In this document: in pieces, positions 17,316 to 26,014 of the stretch
Numbering within the stretch: position 1 is the stretch's first letter
How the letters are laid out: every line of letters begins with the position of its first letter
Assembly: GCA_900472785.1 (NCBI GenBank)
Contig: UCJH01000004.1
Location: 111,314-157,090, forward strand
Length of the DNA: 45,777 bases
Direction of reading: 5' to 3'
DNA from: Hyphomicrobiales bacterium
Lineage (GTDB): Bacteria > Pseudomonadota > Alphaproteobacteria > Rhizobiales > Rhizobiaceae
Notes under the pieces: generated by a model
The model's database searches: none
What the model was told of the DNA's origin: nothing
Seen by the model: only the letters and a program-made list of their open reading frames with translations
Translations under genes and position numbers: made by a program

Positions 17316-17731
17316 GCGGCTTCCAAGCCCACCAGCGCAATCTTGCCGTAACCGGCACGCTGGATGAGGTTCATGACCGTCATCAGTTCCCCGTAGTCGA
17401 CGGCCTTGTCGGCACGCAGCAGGATGCGGGTTTCCTTGTTACCCTCGGTCACCCTTCCGAGCGTAGCGACAAAATTGTCCCGCGCAGTTTCCTCGTTGCC
17501 CAACGCCAGTGTCAGATCCGCCTTCAGGGTGACGAAGACCGGCTTGTCGTCGCGCTTGACCGGCTGGGCGGCCGATTGCGGCAGGTCGACCTTCATGTCC
17601 ACCGTCGCAAGCGGCGCCGCAACCATGAAGATAATCAACAGCACCAGCATGACGTCGATGAACGGCGTCACGTTGATTTCGCTGTTCTCCTCGAGATCGC
17701 CACTCGCGCCGTCGCTCAGTTTGCTTGCCAT
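17303..17731 (-). CDS. exbD: ExbD/TolR-family proton-channel subunit
   Basis: Partner of ExbB in the inner-membrane motor that couples the proton gradient to TonB-dependent uptake. The 142-residue protein has a short cytoplasmic N-terminus, then INVTPFIDVMLVLLIIFMVA with the single transmembrane helix and the conserved proton-carrying Asp in FIDV, then the periplasmic domain (VDLPQSAAQP, ILLRADKAVDYGELMTVMNL) typical of ExbD. Start: the ATG at 17731 has GGATAAGATC before it and lies four bases after the exbB stop (TAAGATCATG), so the two genes are translationally close. A longer in-frame start at 17863 lies within exbB and is not needed. No tonB gene is in the window. TolR is an alternative name, but tolQRAB neighbours are absent. 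Confidence 0.93.
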   Translation of the reverse strand: MASKLSDGASGDLEENSEINVTPFIDVMLVLLIIFMVAAPLATVDMKVDLPQSAAQPVKRDDKPVFVTLKADLTLALGNEETARDNFVATLGRVTEGNKETRILLRADKAVDYGELMTVMNLIQRAGYGKIALVGLEAAPAG

Positions 17732-17735
17732 GATC

Positions 17736-18737
17736 TTATCCGATGCGGGCGATGGCGGCGTCCGCCTGATGTGGCTGAATATCGGGCCTGCGGCTTGCCA
17801 GCTTGCGGGCAGCCCGGAAATCGAGGTCACGGCTGACCAGCCGTTCGACGGCGGCGGAAGCATCGGCGAGCAGCAGGCGATAACCGCTGATCGAGCGGGC
17901 GAAATAGTTGTAGATCACGACGGCCGGGATGGCGGCAACGAGACCGATCGCGGTTGCCAGAAGCGCTTCGGCGATTCCAGGCGCAACGATCGCCAGATTG
18001 GTTGTCTGCGCTTGGCTGATACCGATGAAGGAGTTCATGATCCCCCAGACAGTCCCGAACAGGCCGACGAAAGGCGAGATCGAACCGATCGTCGCCAAAA
18101 TTCCGGTGCCGCCGGCAATCTTCTTTCCGGCGCCAGCCTCTATTCGGGCCAACCTTGACGCGACACGGTCCTTGACGCCTTGTGTCGGCACGATATCCAG
18201 GGTTGCTTCCGACTTAGAGAGCTCTTCGCCGGCAGCGGCAACCATCAGGCCGGCCGGTCCATTGCGGGAGCCGAGATCGTCGCGGACATCCCGCAGGACT
18301 GTCGCCGCCGTCAGCTGTCGGACAGCCCGCTTGACCCGGTGCTTGGCGCCGGCAATCTCAAGGCTTTTTGCAACGAGAATCGCCCAGGTCGCGACCGACG
18401 CCAGCGCGAGGCCCATCATCACCCCTTTGACCACGATGTCCGCGGCCAGGAACATGCCGAGTGGAGAAAGATCATGCGGCAGCGTCGGGTTTGCAGCATT
18501 CGCCTCGTCGCCCGCCGAGGTATCCGCTTGAGCGGCTGTGGGGTCCTGCGCAACCAAGTTCTGGGTCGCCGGACCCTCAGTCGTAGCGTCTTGGGGCACA
18601 GATTCGCTGACGACAGGCTTGCCGGTGTCAGCCGCAGGCGTTTCCTGCGCAAGTGCCGGCCGCAAAGTGGCGGCGCTTGACGATACCAGCAGCAGCACCG
18701 CCAGCAGGGCCCATTTCCACATTACCCGGTTCGGCAT
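17736..18737 (-). CDS. exbB: ExbB/TolQ-family proton-channel subunit with exported N-terminal extension
   Basis: Forms the pentameric channel of the ExbB-ExbD-TonB motor. The 333-residue protein has a signal-peptide-like start (MWKWALLAVLLLVSSSAATL), then a periplasmic Ala/Thr/Pro-rich stretch (about residues 35-85). The MotA/TolQ/ExbB core follows: a first membrane helix (GMFLAADIVVKGVMMGLALA), a cytoplasmic helical region, and two further helices in ISPFVGLFGTVWGIMNSF and IAEALLATAIGLVAAIPAVV. The extension is common in alphaproteobacterial ExbB. Start: the ATG at 18737 has AGAGGA seven bases upstream. An in-frame ATG at 19094 would overlap comEC and adds 119 unlikely residues. Upstream lies a 259-base region with two palindromes; exbD follows after four bases. 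Confidence 0.92.
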   Translation of the reverse strand: MPNRVMWKWALLAVLLLVSSSAATLRPALAQETPAADTGKPVVSESVPQDATTEGPATQNLVAQDPTAAQADTSAGDEANAANPTLPHDLSPLGMFLAADIVVKGVMMGLALASVATWAILVAKSLEIAGAKHRVKRAVRQLTAATVLRDVRDDLGSRNGPAGLMVAAAGEELSKSEATLDIVPTQGVKDRVASRLARIEAGAGKKIAGGTGILATIGSISPFVGLFGTVWGIMNSFIGISQAQTTNLAIVAPGIAEALLATAIGLVAAIPAVVIYNYFARSISGYRLLLADASAAVERLVSRDLDFRAARKLASRRPDIQPHQADAAIARIG

Positions 18738-18807
18738 GTCATATCCTCTCGATCCATCCGGCCACATCCGCCTTGGGAGACGCGCATGCATCCGGACCAT
18801 AAACGCA

Positions 18808-18835
18808 CGGTCTATAGACCGATCCCGGACCGGTC
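18808..18835. promoter_or_regulatory. Adjacent palindromes in the exbB upstream region
   Basis: The perfect 14-bp palindrome CGGTCTATAGACCG (18808-18821) is followed six bases later by GACCGGTC (18828-18835), which re-uses the GACC/GGTC half-site. The pair lies 70-100 bases before the exbB start. It does not look like a RirA, Irr or Fur box as I know them. Confidence 0.5.
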
Positions 18836-18996
18836 TAATGCGACCCGCCCTTGTCATCCGGCCCATCCCTCCGGTCTTTACGACACAGTATGGCCGAAAG
18901 ACAAGCATATGTGGAGTATTTTTATCAAGAAATGATCGCGCCGTGCAATTTCGTCGCAAGTGTTGCCGGCGACCCAACTGCGATAAGGCGGCGGTA

Positions 18997-21507
18997 TCAT
19001 TCGGAAGGCGCAACGGCTTCGAATTTGCCGCTACGCCAATCATACAATCTATGCAGCTCCCAGGCGCGCGCCGACCCGCCGATGGCCTCGACAACGCGCA
19101 TCGGCGTCCTCCCGGTCAGGCTACCCTCATCCGCCGCGCCCGAAACGGCATAAATTTCCAATGCACCGCTGCGGCGAAGGCTTCGGCCGCTGATCAGCAT
19201 CGTACCGTTTCGGCAGGCCTGAAACCGCAGCATGGCAGGCGTGATGACAAGATCCGCAGTATCGCAGGCCGCTCCGACAAAACGGGCATCGTCGACAGCG
19301 ACGATGCGCCATCGCTGCTCCGTTGTGATCGCACACCATTGTTTTGGCGCGCAGCCGAACTGTCCCGCTGGCGTTTCTGTCAGTGCGCGCTCCATGGATG
19401 CACGGGCAATAGCGATGTCGATAGGCGGCTTCATGCGACGCCGGATACCGGGCTCGGCCACTTGCGTTGCCGCAAGATCGCCTTGTTGTTTATTCTCTTG
19501 AACAAGGTCGGCGCGTTCCAAAGGTTTCCGGTGATCTCCAAGGCGGAGCGCACGCTGCCACTGGGCAAAGATGAAATCGGGCGGCTTGGCGCGGTTCGAA
19601 GATGCCGCCTTGCCGGTGATCGCTGCCACGAGCCGGCCGTCTTCCGATATGACGATTGCGGGGTTTGAAGTGGTTTGCAGAAAAATTGCCGCTGCCCCCG
19701 CAGCAATGAGCAGAAAACCGCCGGCGGCAATCCACGTGCGGAAAAGACACAGAAAAACACCGCCCGCAGCAACGAGCAGGAAAGCGCTCTCCGGCAGTCG
19801 TCCCGTCGTGACATCTCCGCCCCAGCCCGCGACGACGCGGGCCATGGCAATCATCCATTCAATGCCCTGCCCCATGATCACAAGCGGATAATAATCGAGA
19901 CCGAATGGCATCAGCATCATCGCGATCAGCGCAAAAGGCATGACCAATATGCCGATCACCGGCATTGCCAGAATATTGCCCGCCAATCCGTAGGCTGCCA
20001 GCCGATGAAAATGGCCGGCCGAATAGACCAGCGTCGACAATCCGCCAATCAGCGAACTGAGAAACAGGCCGCCAAAGAAACCGGAGACGACGCGCAAGCC
20101 GGATGTACCGGGAAAGCCGGCCGTCTTTTCGGTCAGCTCCCGGTCACGCCAGCGCGCATAACCGGCAACCAGCGCCAGCGTCGCTGCGAAGGACATCTGA
20201 AACCCGGGGCTGGTGATTGCCGAGGGGGTGACGACGAGAATGACGATCGCCGACAGCGCGACATTGCGAAGACTGATCGACGGCCGGTCGAAAAATACGG
20301 CGACGAGCATGATCGAGATCATGATCCAAGAGCGGACGGCGGAGACCGCACCGCCGGAAATCAGGATATAGGCAAAGACCATGACAAGAGCGCCGGCGGC
20401 GGCAATTTTCTTGATCGCCACCCGGTGAGCCAGTCCCGGAACAAGACTGAGCAGCGTACGCGCACCGATCAGGAACGTGCCGGCGGCCAGAACCATGTTC
20501 AAGCCGGAAATCGCCAGAACATGGGCAAGTCCCGCCTGCCGCAAAACGTCGATCGTGTCGCGGCTGATGGCCCGCTCTTCGGCGGTCACCAGCGCTGCGG
20601 CAATGGCGCCGGCATCGCCGCCGATCGTCGTGCGGATCCGCACGCCGATTGCCTCTCGCCACCGTGCGATTTCTTCCGACGCCTGCAACCGCCAAGCCGA
20701 AAGCATGCTTTCGGCATCCTTCCCTGTTGCCGTTACGGCATGCGGCGCACCGTAAAAATAACCGACGGCTCCGATCCCCTTGAAATAACTGTCGAAAGCA
20801 AAATCGTTCAGACCCGGCAAGGCTGGCCCGGAGGGAGGAGACAGGCGCGCCTTGCCTTCGAGAGCGCCGCCGATCGCAATAGGCGTTTCACGACTGCGCG
20901 ACAGGATACTGACTTTTTCCGGTGCTCGCTTCAGCGTGGGATCCGACGTCTGCTCGACAGCGACGATATAGCGCCAATGGCCACGATCAGTCGATTCCCG
21001 GCCAACGACCGTTCCCCGCACCAGCGTCGTGACTGGTGTGTCCAGCACGACCGTATCCAGCCGCTGTGTTTCGACGGCGGCCAGCAGCATGCCTGCGGCG
21101 AAGCACGCAGCCCAACGCGTGGAGAGACGCCAGACGGCGGATGCATGGCGCAAGAGGATGGCAGCCATGCCAAGAATGCAGAGCAGCAGTGCAAGTTTGA
21201 TCAGTCCGGGCTGTTTCGCCAGGGAAAACCAGACAAGGGCGCCACTGCCAAGAAAAACCGGAACGAACAAAAACGAATGGCCATAGGCCTGCTCCTCCGC
21301 CATCGCTTTGCGGATATCCAGCCTCGCAACACGGCGCCACGCCAACTTGCTGCGGCTTGGCAGATTTGCAAAACGTGGACGGAAGTCAGCAATTGCAGCC
21401 GATTGCGAATTGTTATCGGAGACATTTCCGTGGATATGCGGATTGTCCGTCACGGCGTCCGGAAGGTCGCCGCGCTTGACGTCTATCGCCGTCTGCCGCT
21501 CCCCCAT
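18997..21507 (-). CDS. comEC: ComEC/Rec2-family membrane protein
   Basis: Large polytopic inner-membrane protein of the DNA-uptake channel family, 836 residues. An N-terminal membrane/DUF4131 region includes FLFVPVFLGSGALVWFSLAK and LALLLCILGMAAILL. The Competence domain follows with the family signature VLRQAGLAHVLAISGLNMVL near residue 330 and about ten membrane helices. The C-terminal part (from about residue 640) aligns in position with the metallo-beta-lactamase-like domain of ComEC but has no HxHxDH motif; instead it has a cysteine cluster (GCAPKQWCAIT, GAACDTADLV, FQACRNG). Whether the organism is transformable is unknown; the gene is widely kept in rhizobia. It is divergent from gltA, and exbB lies 259 bases downstream. 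Confidence 0.88.
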   Translation of the reverse strand: MGERQTAIDVKRGDLPDAVTDNPHIHGNVSDNNSQSAAIADFRPRFANLPSRSKLAWRRVARLDIRKAMAEEQAYGHSFLFVPVFLGSGALVWFSLAKQPGLIKLALLLCILGMAAILLRHASAVWRLSTRWAACFAAGMLLAAVETQRLDTVVLDTPVTTLVRGTVVGRESTDRGHWRYIVAVEQTSDPTLKRAPEKVSILSRSRETPIAIGGALEGKARLSPPSGPALPGLNDFAFDSYFKGIGAVGYFYGAPHAVTATGKDAESMLSAWRLQASEEIARWREAIGVRIRTTIGGDAGAIAAALVTAEERAISRDTIDVLRQAGLAHVLAISGLNMVLAAGTFLIGARTLLSLVPGLAHRVAIKKIAAAGALVMVFAYILISGGAVSAVRSWIMISIMLVAVFFDRPSISLRNVALSAIVILVVTPSAITSPGFQMSFAATLALVAGYARWRDRELTEKTAGFPGTSGLRVVSGFFGGLFLSSLIGGLSTLVYSAGHFHRLAAYGLAGNILAMPVIGILVMPFALIAMMLMPFGLDYYPLVIMGQGIEWMIAMARVVAGWGGDVTTGRLPESAFLLVAAGGVFLCLFRTWIAAGGFLLIAAGAAAIFLQTTSNPAIVISEDGRLVAAITGKAASSNRAKPPDFIFAQWQRALRLGDHRKPLERADLVQENKQQGDLAATQVAEPGIRRRMKPPIDIAIARASMERALTETPAGQFGCAPKQWCAITTEQRWRIVAVDDARFVGAACDTADLVITPAMLRFQACRNGTMLISGRSLRRSGALEIYAVSGAADEGSLTGRTPMRVVEAIGGSARAWELHRLYDWRSGKFEAVAPSE

Positions 21508-21820
21508 GCCGCGCGCTCCGGATATCTCTCATCCCCGGCAGAGTGCAACCATAACGCTTCAAATGCAACCTTTGAGAAGATTGCCTAAAAATAGGTCAGC
21601 ACTGCCTGTTAATAGATAGATCCGGCCTGACCATGATGTTTTAGACCATTGGACATGCGCAATGAACATGCAATTATTGCGCCGCCATATGCATATTTTT
21701 GCATCGCACAATTTGCCTTTGGTTCAACTTGGCAGGTGTTGCTAAATCATATAGCAAATGAGCAACGTTAATAACTGTGGCACTTTTGTGTGCCATTTTG
21801 CTGCAAACGGAGGATCACCC
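21508..21820. other. comEC-gltA divergent control region
   Basis: About 310 bases without a gene, AT-rich in its gltA-proximal half. It contains several dyads: ATGCA-N6-TGCAT (21689-21704), TTGCTA-N7-TAGCAA (21739-21757) and an outer GTTGCT/AGCAAC pair (21738-21766). No small gene or tRNA is seen. Confidence 0.6.
21728..21757 (+). promoter_or_regulatory. Possible gltA promoter overlapping a dyad
   Basis: CTTGGC followed 17 bases later by ATAGCA is the best -35/-10 candidate before gltA. It overlaps the dyad TTGCTA-N7-TAGCAA, which could be an operator. The match is weak and called by eye. Confidence 0.3.
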
Positions 21821-23110
21821 ATGACAGGAAAAAGCGCAGTCGTAACAGTCGATAACAAATCGGTCGAGTTACCGGTGCGATCCGGGTCGATCGGTCCGGA
21901 TGTGGTGGATATCGGCACGCTCTACAAGCAGACCGGCCAGTTTACCTACGACCCCGGTTTTACCTCGACGGCATCCTGCGAGTCGAAGATCACCTATATC
22001 GACGGCGACGAAGGCATCCTGCTGCACCGCGGCTATCCGATCGAACAGCTGGCCGAGCATGGCGACTTCCTCGAAATCTGCTATCTGCTGCTGTATGGCG
22101 AACTGCCGACAAAGGCGCAGAAGATCGACTTCGACTATCGCGTCACCCATCACACGATGGTGCACGAGCAGATGTCCCGCTTCTTCACCGGCTTCCGCCG
22201 CGACGCCCATCCGATGGCTGTCATGTGCGGCTGCGTCGGCGCTCTCTCGGCCTTCTATCACGACTCGACGGACATCACCGATCCGCACCAGCGAATGGTC
22301 GCCTCGCTGCGCATGATCGCCAAGATGCCGACGCTCGCCGCCATGGCCTATAAGTACCATATCGGCCAGCCCTTCGTGTATCCGAAGAACGACCTCGACT
22401 ATGCGTCGAACTTCCTGCGCATGTGCTTTGCCGTTCCCTGCGAGGACTATGTGGTCAACCCGGTCCTGGCCCGCGCCATGGACCGCATCTTCATCCTGCA
22501 TGCCGATCACGAGCAGAACGCATCGACTTCGACCGTTCGCCTTGCCGGCTCGTCGGGTGCGAACCCCTTCGCCTGTATCGCAGCCGGCATCGCCTGCCTC
22601 TGGGGTCCGGCCCATGGCGGCGCCAACGAAGCGGCGCTCAACATGCTCGCCGAAATCGGAACCGTGGACCGCATCCCGGAATTCGTCGCCCGCGCCAAGG
22701 ACAAGAACGATCCCTTCCGCCTCATGGGCTTCGGTCACCGCGTCTACAAGAACTACGATCCGCGCGCCAAGATCATGCAGAAGACGACGCACGAGGTTCT
22801 GGCCGAACTCGGACACCGCGATGACCCGCTGCTTGAAGTCGCCATGGAACTCGAGCGCATCGCGCTGACGGACAGCTACTTCATCGAGAAGAAGCTCTAT
22901 CCGAACATCGACTTCTATTCCGGCATCACACTGAAGGCGCTGGGCTTCCCCACGACGATGTTCACCGTGCTCTTTGCTCTCGCCCGCACAGTCGGCTGGA
23001 TCGCCCAGTGGAACGAGATGATCGAGGATCCGGAACAGCGCATCGGCCGCCCGCGCCAGCTCTATGTCGGCGAACCACAGCGCGACTACCGCCCCGTTTC
23101 GAAGCGCTGA
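21821..23110 (+). CDS. gltA: Citrate synthase
   Basis: Condenses acetyl-CoA and oxaloacetate to citrate, the entry step of the TCA cycle. The 429-residue product is a type II (NADH-sensitive, hexameric) citrate synthase. The three catalytic residues are in recognisable context: His in [12 protein letters not shown], His in [18 protein letters not shown], and Asp in PNIDFYSGI. The N-terminal beta-domain ([20 protein letters not shown]) and the C-terminal [14 protein letters not shown] are also typical. Start: the ATG at 21821 (MTGKSAVVT) has GGAGG nine bases upstream; an in-frame ATG at 21758 would add 21 residues from the AT-rich leader. It stands alone on the plus strand between comEC and lpxB and ends in a terminator shared with lpxB. 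Confidence 0.97.
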   Translation: MTGKSAVVTVDNKSVELPVRSGSIGPDVVDIGTLYKQTGQFTYDPGFTSTASCESKITYIDGDEGILLHRGYPIEQLAEHGDFLEICYLLLYGELPTKAQKIDFDYRVTHHTMVHEQMSRFFTGFRRDAHPMAVMCGCVGALSAFYHDSTDITDPHQRMVASLRMIAKMPTLAAMAYKYHIGQPFVYPKNDLDYASNFLRMCFAVPCEDYVVNPVLARAMDRIFILHADHEQNASTSTVRLAGSSGANPFACIAAGIACLWGPAHGGANEAALNMLAEIGTVDRIPEFVARAKDKNDPFRLMGFGHRVYKNYDPRAKIMQKTTHEVLAELGHRDDPLLEVAMELERIALTDSYFIEKKLYPNIDFYSGITLKALGFPTTMFTVLFALARTVGWIAQWNEMIEDPEQRIGRPRQLYVGEPQRDYRPVSKR

Positions 23111-23126
23111 AGCGCATAAAGCCAAC

Positions 23127-23158
23127 AAAAAACCCGGTCAGTTTCGACCGGGTTTTTT
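23127..23158. terminator. Bidirectional terminator of gltA and lpxB
   Basis: Stem AAAAAACCCGGTC / GACCGGGTTTTTT with a 6-base loop and T-runs in both directions, 16 bases after the gltA stop. The lpxB stop codon (23138-23140) and its last codons lie inside the hairpin. Confidence 0.9.
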
Positions 23159-24316
23159 TGTGTCCAGCAGTTGAAGAATGATAGCGGCTGCTTTTTTTCC
23201 GGGCGGCTCTGCCGTTTTCATCCGGTCCCAGACGAGATCGTACCCCTCGATCATCGCGCGACGCTGGCTGGTGTCCGAGATCAGCCGCTCCACCCATCGC
23301 GCCAAATTGCCGGGCCGCACGACTTCCACATACTCCGGCACGACCGGATAGTCGGCGATCAGGTTGGGCAAGGCTGCAGTCCAGATGGTAATGCGGTGCG
23401 CCATCAGCTTGACAAGCCAATCCACCTTGTAGGCCGAGATGGCGGGAATGCCCGCAAGCGCCAGTTCGAGGATTACGGTACCGGAGGCAGCGATGGCAGC
23501 ATCGGCTTGAGAAAACGCCTTCCACTTTTCCTCCGCGCCAGTGGTGATGACCGGCTTCAATTCCCAGTCCGCCACCAGGGAGCGGACGAGTTGCTCCTGC
23601 CGCGGGACCGTCGGAAGCAGGAAGCGCATGCCCGGGTTTCGATCGGCCAGAAGCTTCATCGTTTCGCCGAAGAGCGGCAAGAGCCGCTTGATCTCAGTGG
23701 AACGCGATCCCGGGAGGATGAGACAGGTTGCATTGTCGCCCCCGCCCGATGCACGCCGCGTTATAATCTTATCGCGCGCGGCCAGCAATGCGGGGTCGCT
23801 TGCCAATCGGTGGCCGACATAGCTCGTCTCCGGCCCGCCAAGGGCGACCATGGCCTTTGGCTCGAACGGCAGAACGGCCAGCACGTGATCGACATAGTCG
23901 CGCATGCGCGGCGCCCGCTCTGGCTTCCAGGCCCAGACGCTGGGGCACACATAATTCACCACGGGCAGACCCGGCAGGGCCTTGCGCACGGCCTTGGCAA
24001 CACGATGGGTGAAATCCGGGCTGTCGATGATCACCAGTACATCGGGTTTGGCCGCGATGATTGCAGCGGTCGTCTGTCGAATGCGGCGGATGAGGTTTGG
24101 CAGGCGCACCAGCACCTGAGAAATGCCCATGATGGATAGTTCGGAATAATCGAACAGAGACTGCAGACCCTGCGCCTCCAGCGCCTCGCCGCCGACACCA
24201 ACAAGTTCCAGCGGCCGGTCGAGCCGCTCGCGCAAGGCGGCGACCAGATCGCCACCCAGAAGATCGCCGGAGACTTCGCCGGCGATGACCGCAAGCTTCA
24301 GCGCGGGCCTGGTCAT
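23138..24316 (-). CDS. lpxB: Lipid-A-disaccharide synthase
   Basis: Joins UDP-2,3-diacylglucosamine and lipid X to form the tetra-acyl disaccharide backbone of lipid A (glycosyltransferase family 19, inner-membrane face). The 392-residue protein starts KLAVIAGEVSGDLLGGDLVA, the family N-terminal signature, and contains DVLVIIDSPDFTHRVAKAVR, PGLPVVNYVCPSVWAWKPER, and the nucleotide-binding end LALAGIPAISAYKVDWLVKL with VPEYVEVVRPGNLA. Its ATG overlaps the lpxI stop by four bases (ATGA), so the two are translationally coupled. The last residues (KKPGRN) are encoded by the gltA terminator stem. Last gene of the bamA-lpxD-fabZ-lpxA-lpxI-lpxB run. Confidence 0.95.
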   Translation of the reverse strand: MTRPALKLAVIAGEVSGDLLGGDLVAALRERLDRPLELVGVGGEALEAQGLQSLFDYSELSIMGISQVLVRLPNLIRRIRQTTAAIIAAKPDVLVIIDSPDFTHRVAKAVRKALPGLPVVNYVCPSVWAWKPERAPRMRDYVDHVLAVLPFEPKAMVALGGPETSYVGHRLASDPALLAARDKIITRRASGGGDNATCLILPGSRSTEIKRLLPLFGETMKLLADRNPGMRFLLPTVPRQEQLVRSLVADWELKPVITTGAEEKWKAFSQADAAIAASGTVILELALAGIPAISAYKVDWLVKLMAHRITIWTAALPNLIADYPVVPEYVEVVRPGNLARWVERLISDTSQRRAMIEGYDLVWDRMKTAEPPGKKAAAIILQLLDTKKPGRN

Positions 24317-25194
24317 AGACGCCCTCTCAGGCTTGCCCGATCGACGCCGATCACGAAAATACCGGCCTTGTCGGCGGCGGCGATCAGATCTGCGCGCTCC
24401 AGCACAAGCGCACGTCCCGCCTCAACCGCGACACCCGCCAGACCGGCTGCAGCCGCACGGGCAATGGTTGACGGTCCAATGGACGGCAGGTCGGCACGCA
24501 CATCCTGCTGTGGCTTGCAGAGCTTGACCAGCACGCCGCGGCGGCGCGACGAAATACGTCCATCAGCCTTAAGCCTTGCCACGCGCTCCAGCATGGCATC
24601 CGTTCCCTCAGGCCCCTCCAGCGCCACGACACGGCCACCCACCGCAACGGCGCCCTGCCCTACATCGAGATGACCCAGCGCGATCGCTGCCGCTTCGGCA
24701 ATCTCGATATCCGCCTGATCCTCGGCCCCAGGCTCGCGATCGCCGAGCGGTCCGACAGTCGCCAGAAGCTCCGGGACGATCTCTTGCACGCCGATCACGC
24801 GCGCGCCGTTCGTTTCGATGAGTTCGATCGCCATTTTCAGCACGGCATCGTCGCCGCCCGACAGAAGCGTGCGCAGCACGCTCGGTACTTTCGCAAGACT
24901 TTTCAAAGTCGGCTTGATGTCACGCCAGTCCGGACGGCGGCGAACTCCGCCCGACAGGACGACACGGCCGATGCCCGCATTGCGGAACACGGCGCTGATC
25001 GCTTTGAAGTTGCCGATGCCCAATGTCGTATTTTCAAAATCGGACCAGTCGCGGTCGGATTCATTGGTAAGCGCAATAATGAAAGGATCTTCGCCGTGGG
25101 TGCGGGCCGCCTCGGCGACATGCAAGGGAAGAAGACCACTGCCGGCGATGATCGCCAGCCGGTCTTTGATGTCGGGCCGGCGGTTCGGGATCAT
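24313..25194 (-). CDS. lpxI: UDP-2,3-diacylglucosamine pyrophosphatase LpxI
   Basis: Hydrolyses UDP-2,3-diacylglucosamine to lipid X (2,3-diacylglucosamine-1-phosphate) and UMP, the step before LpxB. LpxI (DUF1009) replaces the unrelated LpxH in alphaproteobacteria. The 293-residue protein has the N-terminal RLAIIAGSGLLPLHVAEAAR, then VLSGGVRRRPDWRDIKPTLK, the GDREPGAEDQADIEIAEAAA region and the C-terminal DUF1009 domain with LVKLCKPQQDVRADLPSIGP. Start: the ATG at 25194 (MIPNRRPDIKDR); a TTG codon one position upstream is also in frame. The gene begins five bases after the lpxA stop and overlaps lpxB by four bases. Confidence 0.93.
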   Translation of the reverse strand: MIPNRRPDIKDRLAIIAGSGLLPLHVAEAARTHGEDPFIIALTNESDRDWSDFENTTLGIGNFKAISAVFRNAGIGRVVLSGGVRRRPDWRDIKPTLKSLAKVPSVLRTLLSGGDDAVLKMAIELIETNGARVIGVQEIVPELLATVGPLGDREPGAEDQADIEIAEAAAIALGHLDVGQGAVAVGGRVVALEGPEGTDAMLERVARLKADGRISSRRRGVLVKLCKPQQDVRADLPSIGPSTIARAAAAGLAGVAVEAGRALVLERADLIAAADKAGIFVIGVDRASLRGRL

Positions 25195-25199
25195 CAACC

Positions 25200-26012
25200 T
25201 CAGCCCTTGCTGCCCCGCGTCGGAGATGACAGAGCCCGGTCGCTTTCAGCGGCAATGAAATCGAGGATTTCGATGGCCGGCGGGCAGTCCGCATAATCTT
25301 CGCGGATTGCGGCTGCGTTGGCGCGGATGGATTCCGAACCTTCGAAAATCTGCTTGTAGGCGCGCCGTACGGCGTGGATCATCGACTTTTCAATGCCCGA
25401 ACGGCTCATGCCGACGACGTTCAACCCGCCGAGAAGGCCCGGATTGCCGTTGAGCATGCCATAGGGAATGACGTCGTAGGACACGGCGGACAGACCGCCG
25501 ACGAAGGCCTGGCGACCAATGCGGGTAAACTGATGCACCGCCGAACCGCCACCAAGGATGGCGCGGTCCCCGACCGTCACATGGCCTGCCAGCATGACGT
25601 TGTTCGACAGGATGATATTGTTGCCGAGATGGCAGTCATGCGCGACATGGGCATAGGCAAGGAACAGGCAGTTGTCGCCGACGACAGTCGTTCCGCCGTG
25701 TTCGACCGTGCCGGTGTTCATCGTCACGCCTTCGCGGATCGTGCACTTCTCGCCGATCACCAGCGTCGTGTCGACGGCGCTGTGGTGAACGCTCTGGGAA
25801 TCACCGCCAATGACGGCGGAGGGGAAAATACGGCTGCCCTTGCCGACGGTCGTGCGGCCGAGCACGACGACATGGCTCAGAAGTTCGACATCATCGTGCA
25901 GCGTGACTTTCGGACCGACATGGCAGAACGGTCCGATCGTGACGTTTTCTCCAATCACCGCTCCGTCCTCGATCACGGACAGCGGGTGGATCTTTGCACT
26001 GGCAGAAATCAT
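25200..26012 (-). CDS. lpxA: UDP-N-acetylglucosamine O-acyltransferase
   Basis: First step of lipid A synthesis: moves a 3-hydroxyacyl chain from acyl carrier protein to UDP-GlcNAc. The 270-residue protein is a left-handed parallel beta-helix with hexapeptide repeats (for example [20 protein letters not shown]), the catalytic His in [16 protein letters not shown], and the C-terminal helical region ([20 protein letters not shown]) used for trimer and acyl-carrier contacts. Length matches the family. The ATG is two bases after the fabZ stop, so it is read as part of the same operon. lpxI follows after five bases. Confidence 0.96.
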   Translation of the reverse strand: MISASAKIHPLSVIEDGAVIGENVTIGPFCHVGPKVTLHDDVELLSHVVVLGRTTVGKGSRIFPSAVIGGDSQSVHHSAVDTTLVIGEKCTIREGVTMNTGTVEHGGTTVVGDNCLFLAYAHVAHDCHLGNNIILSNNVMLAGHVTVGDRAILGGGSAVHQFTRIGRQAFVGGLSAVSYDVIPYGMLNGNPGLLGGLNVVGMSRSGIEKSMIHAVRRAYKQIFEGSESIRANAAAIREDYADCPPAIEILDFIAAESDRALSSPTRGSKG

Positions 26013-26014
26013 GT

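Noticed and set aside
18738-19094. An N-terminal extension of ExbB of 119 residues reaching into the comEC 3' end
   Set aside because: The extra residues look like untranslated sequence, would overlap comEC, and precede a good ribosome-binding site and a signal-peptide start at 18737.
19675-21588. A 637-codon plus-strand frame opposite comEC
   Set aside because: Antisense shadow, very rich in Arg, Gln and Gly, with no recognisable fold or start signal.
21508-21820. Missing gltX and lexA near comEC and gltA
   Set aside because: In some rhizobia I recall gltX and lexA in this neighbourhood, but gene order varies among genera, and I cannot call their absence unusual without genome comparison.
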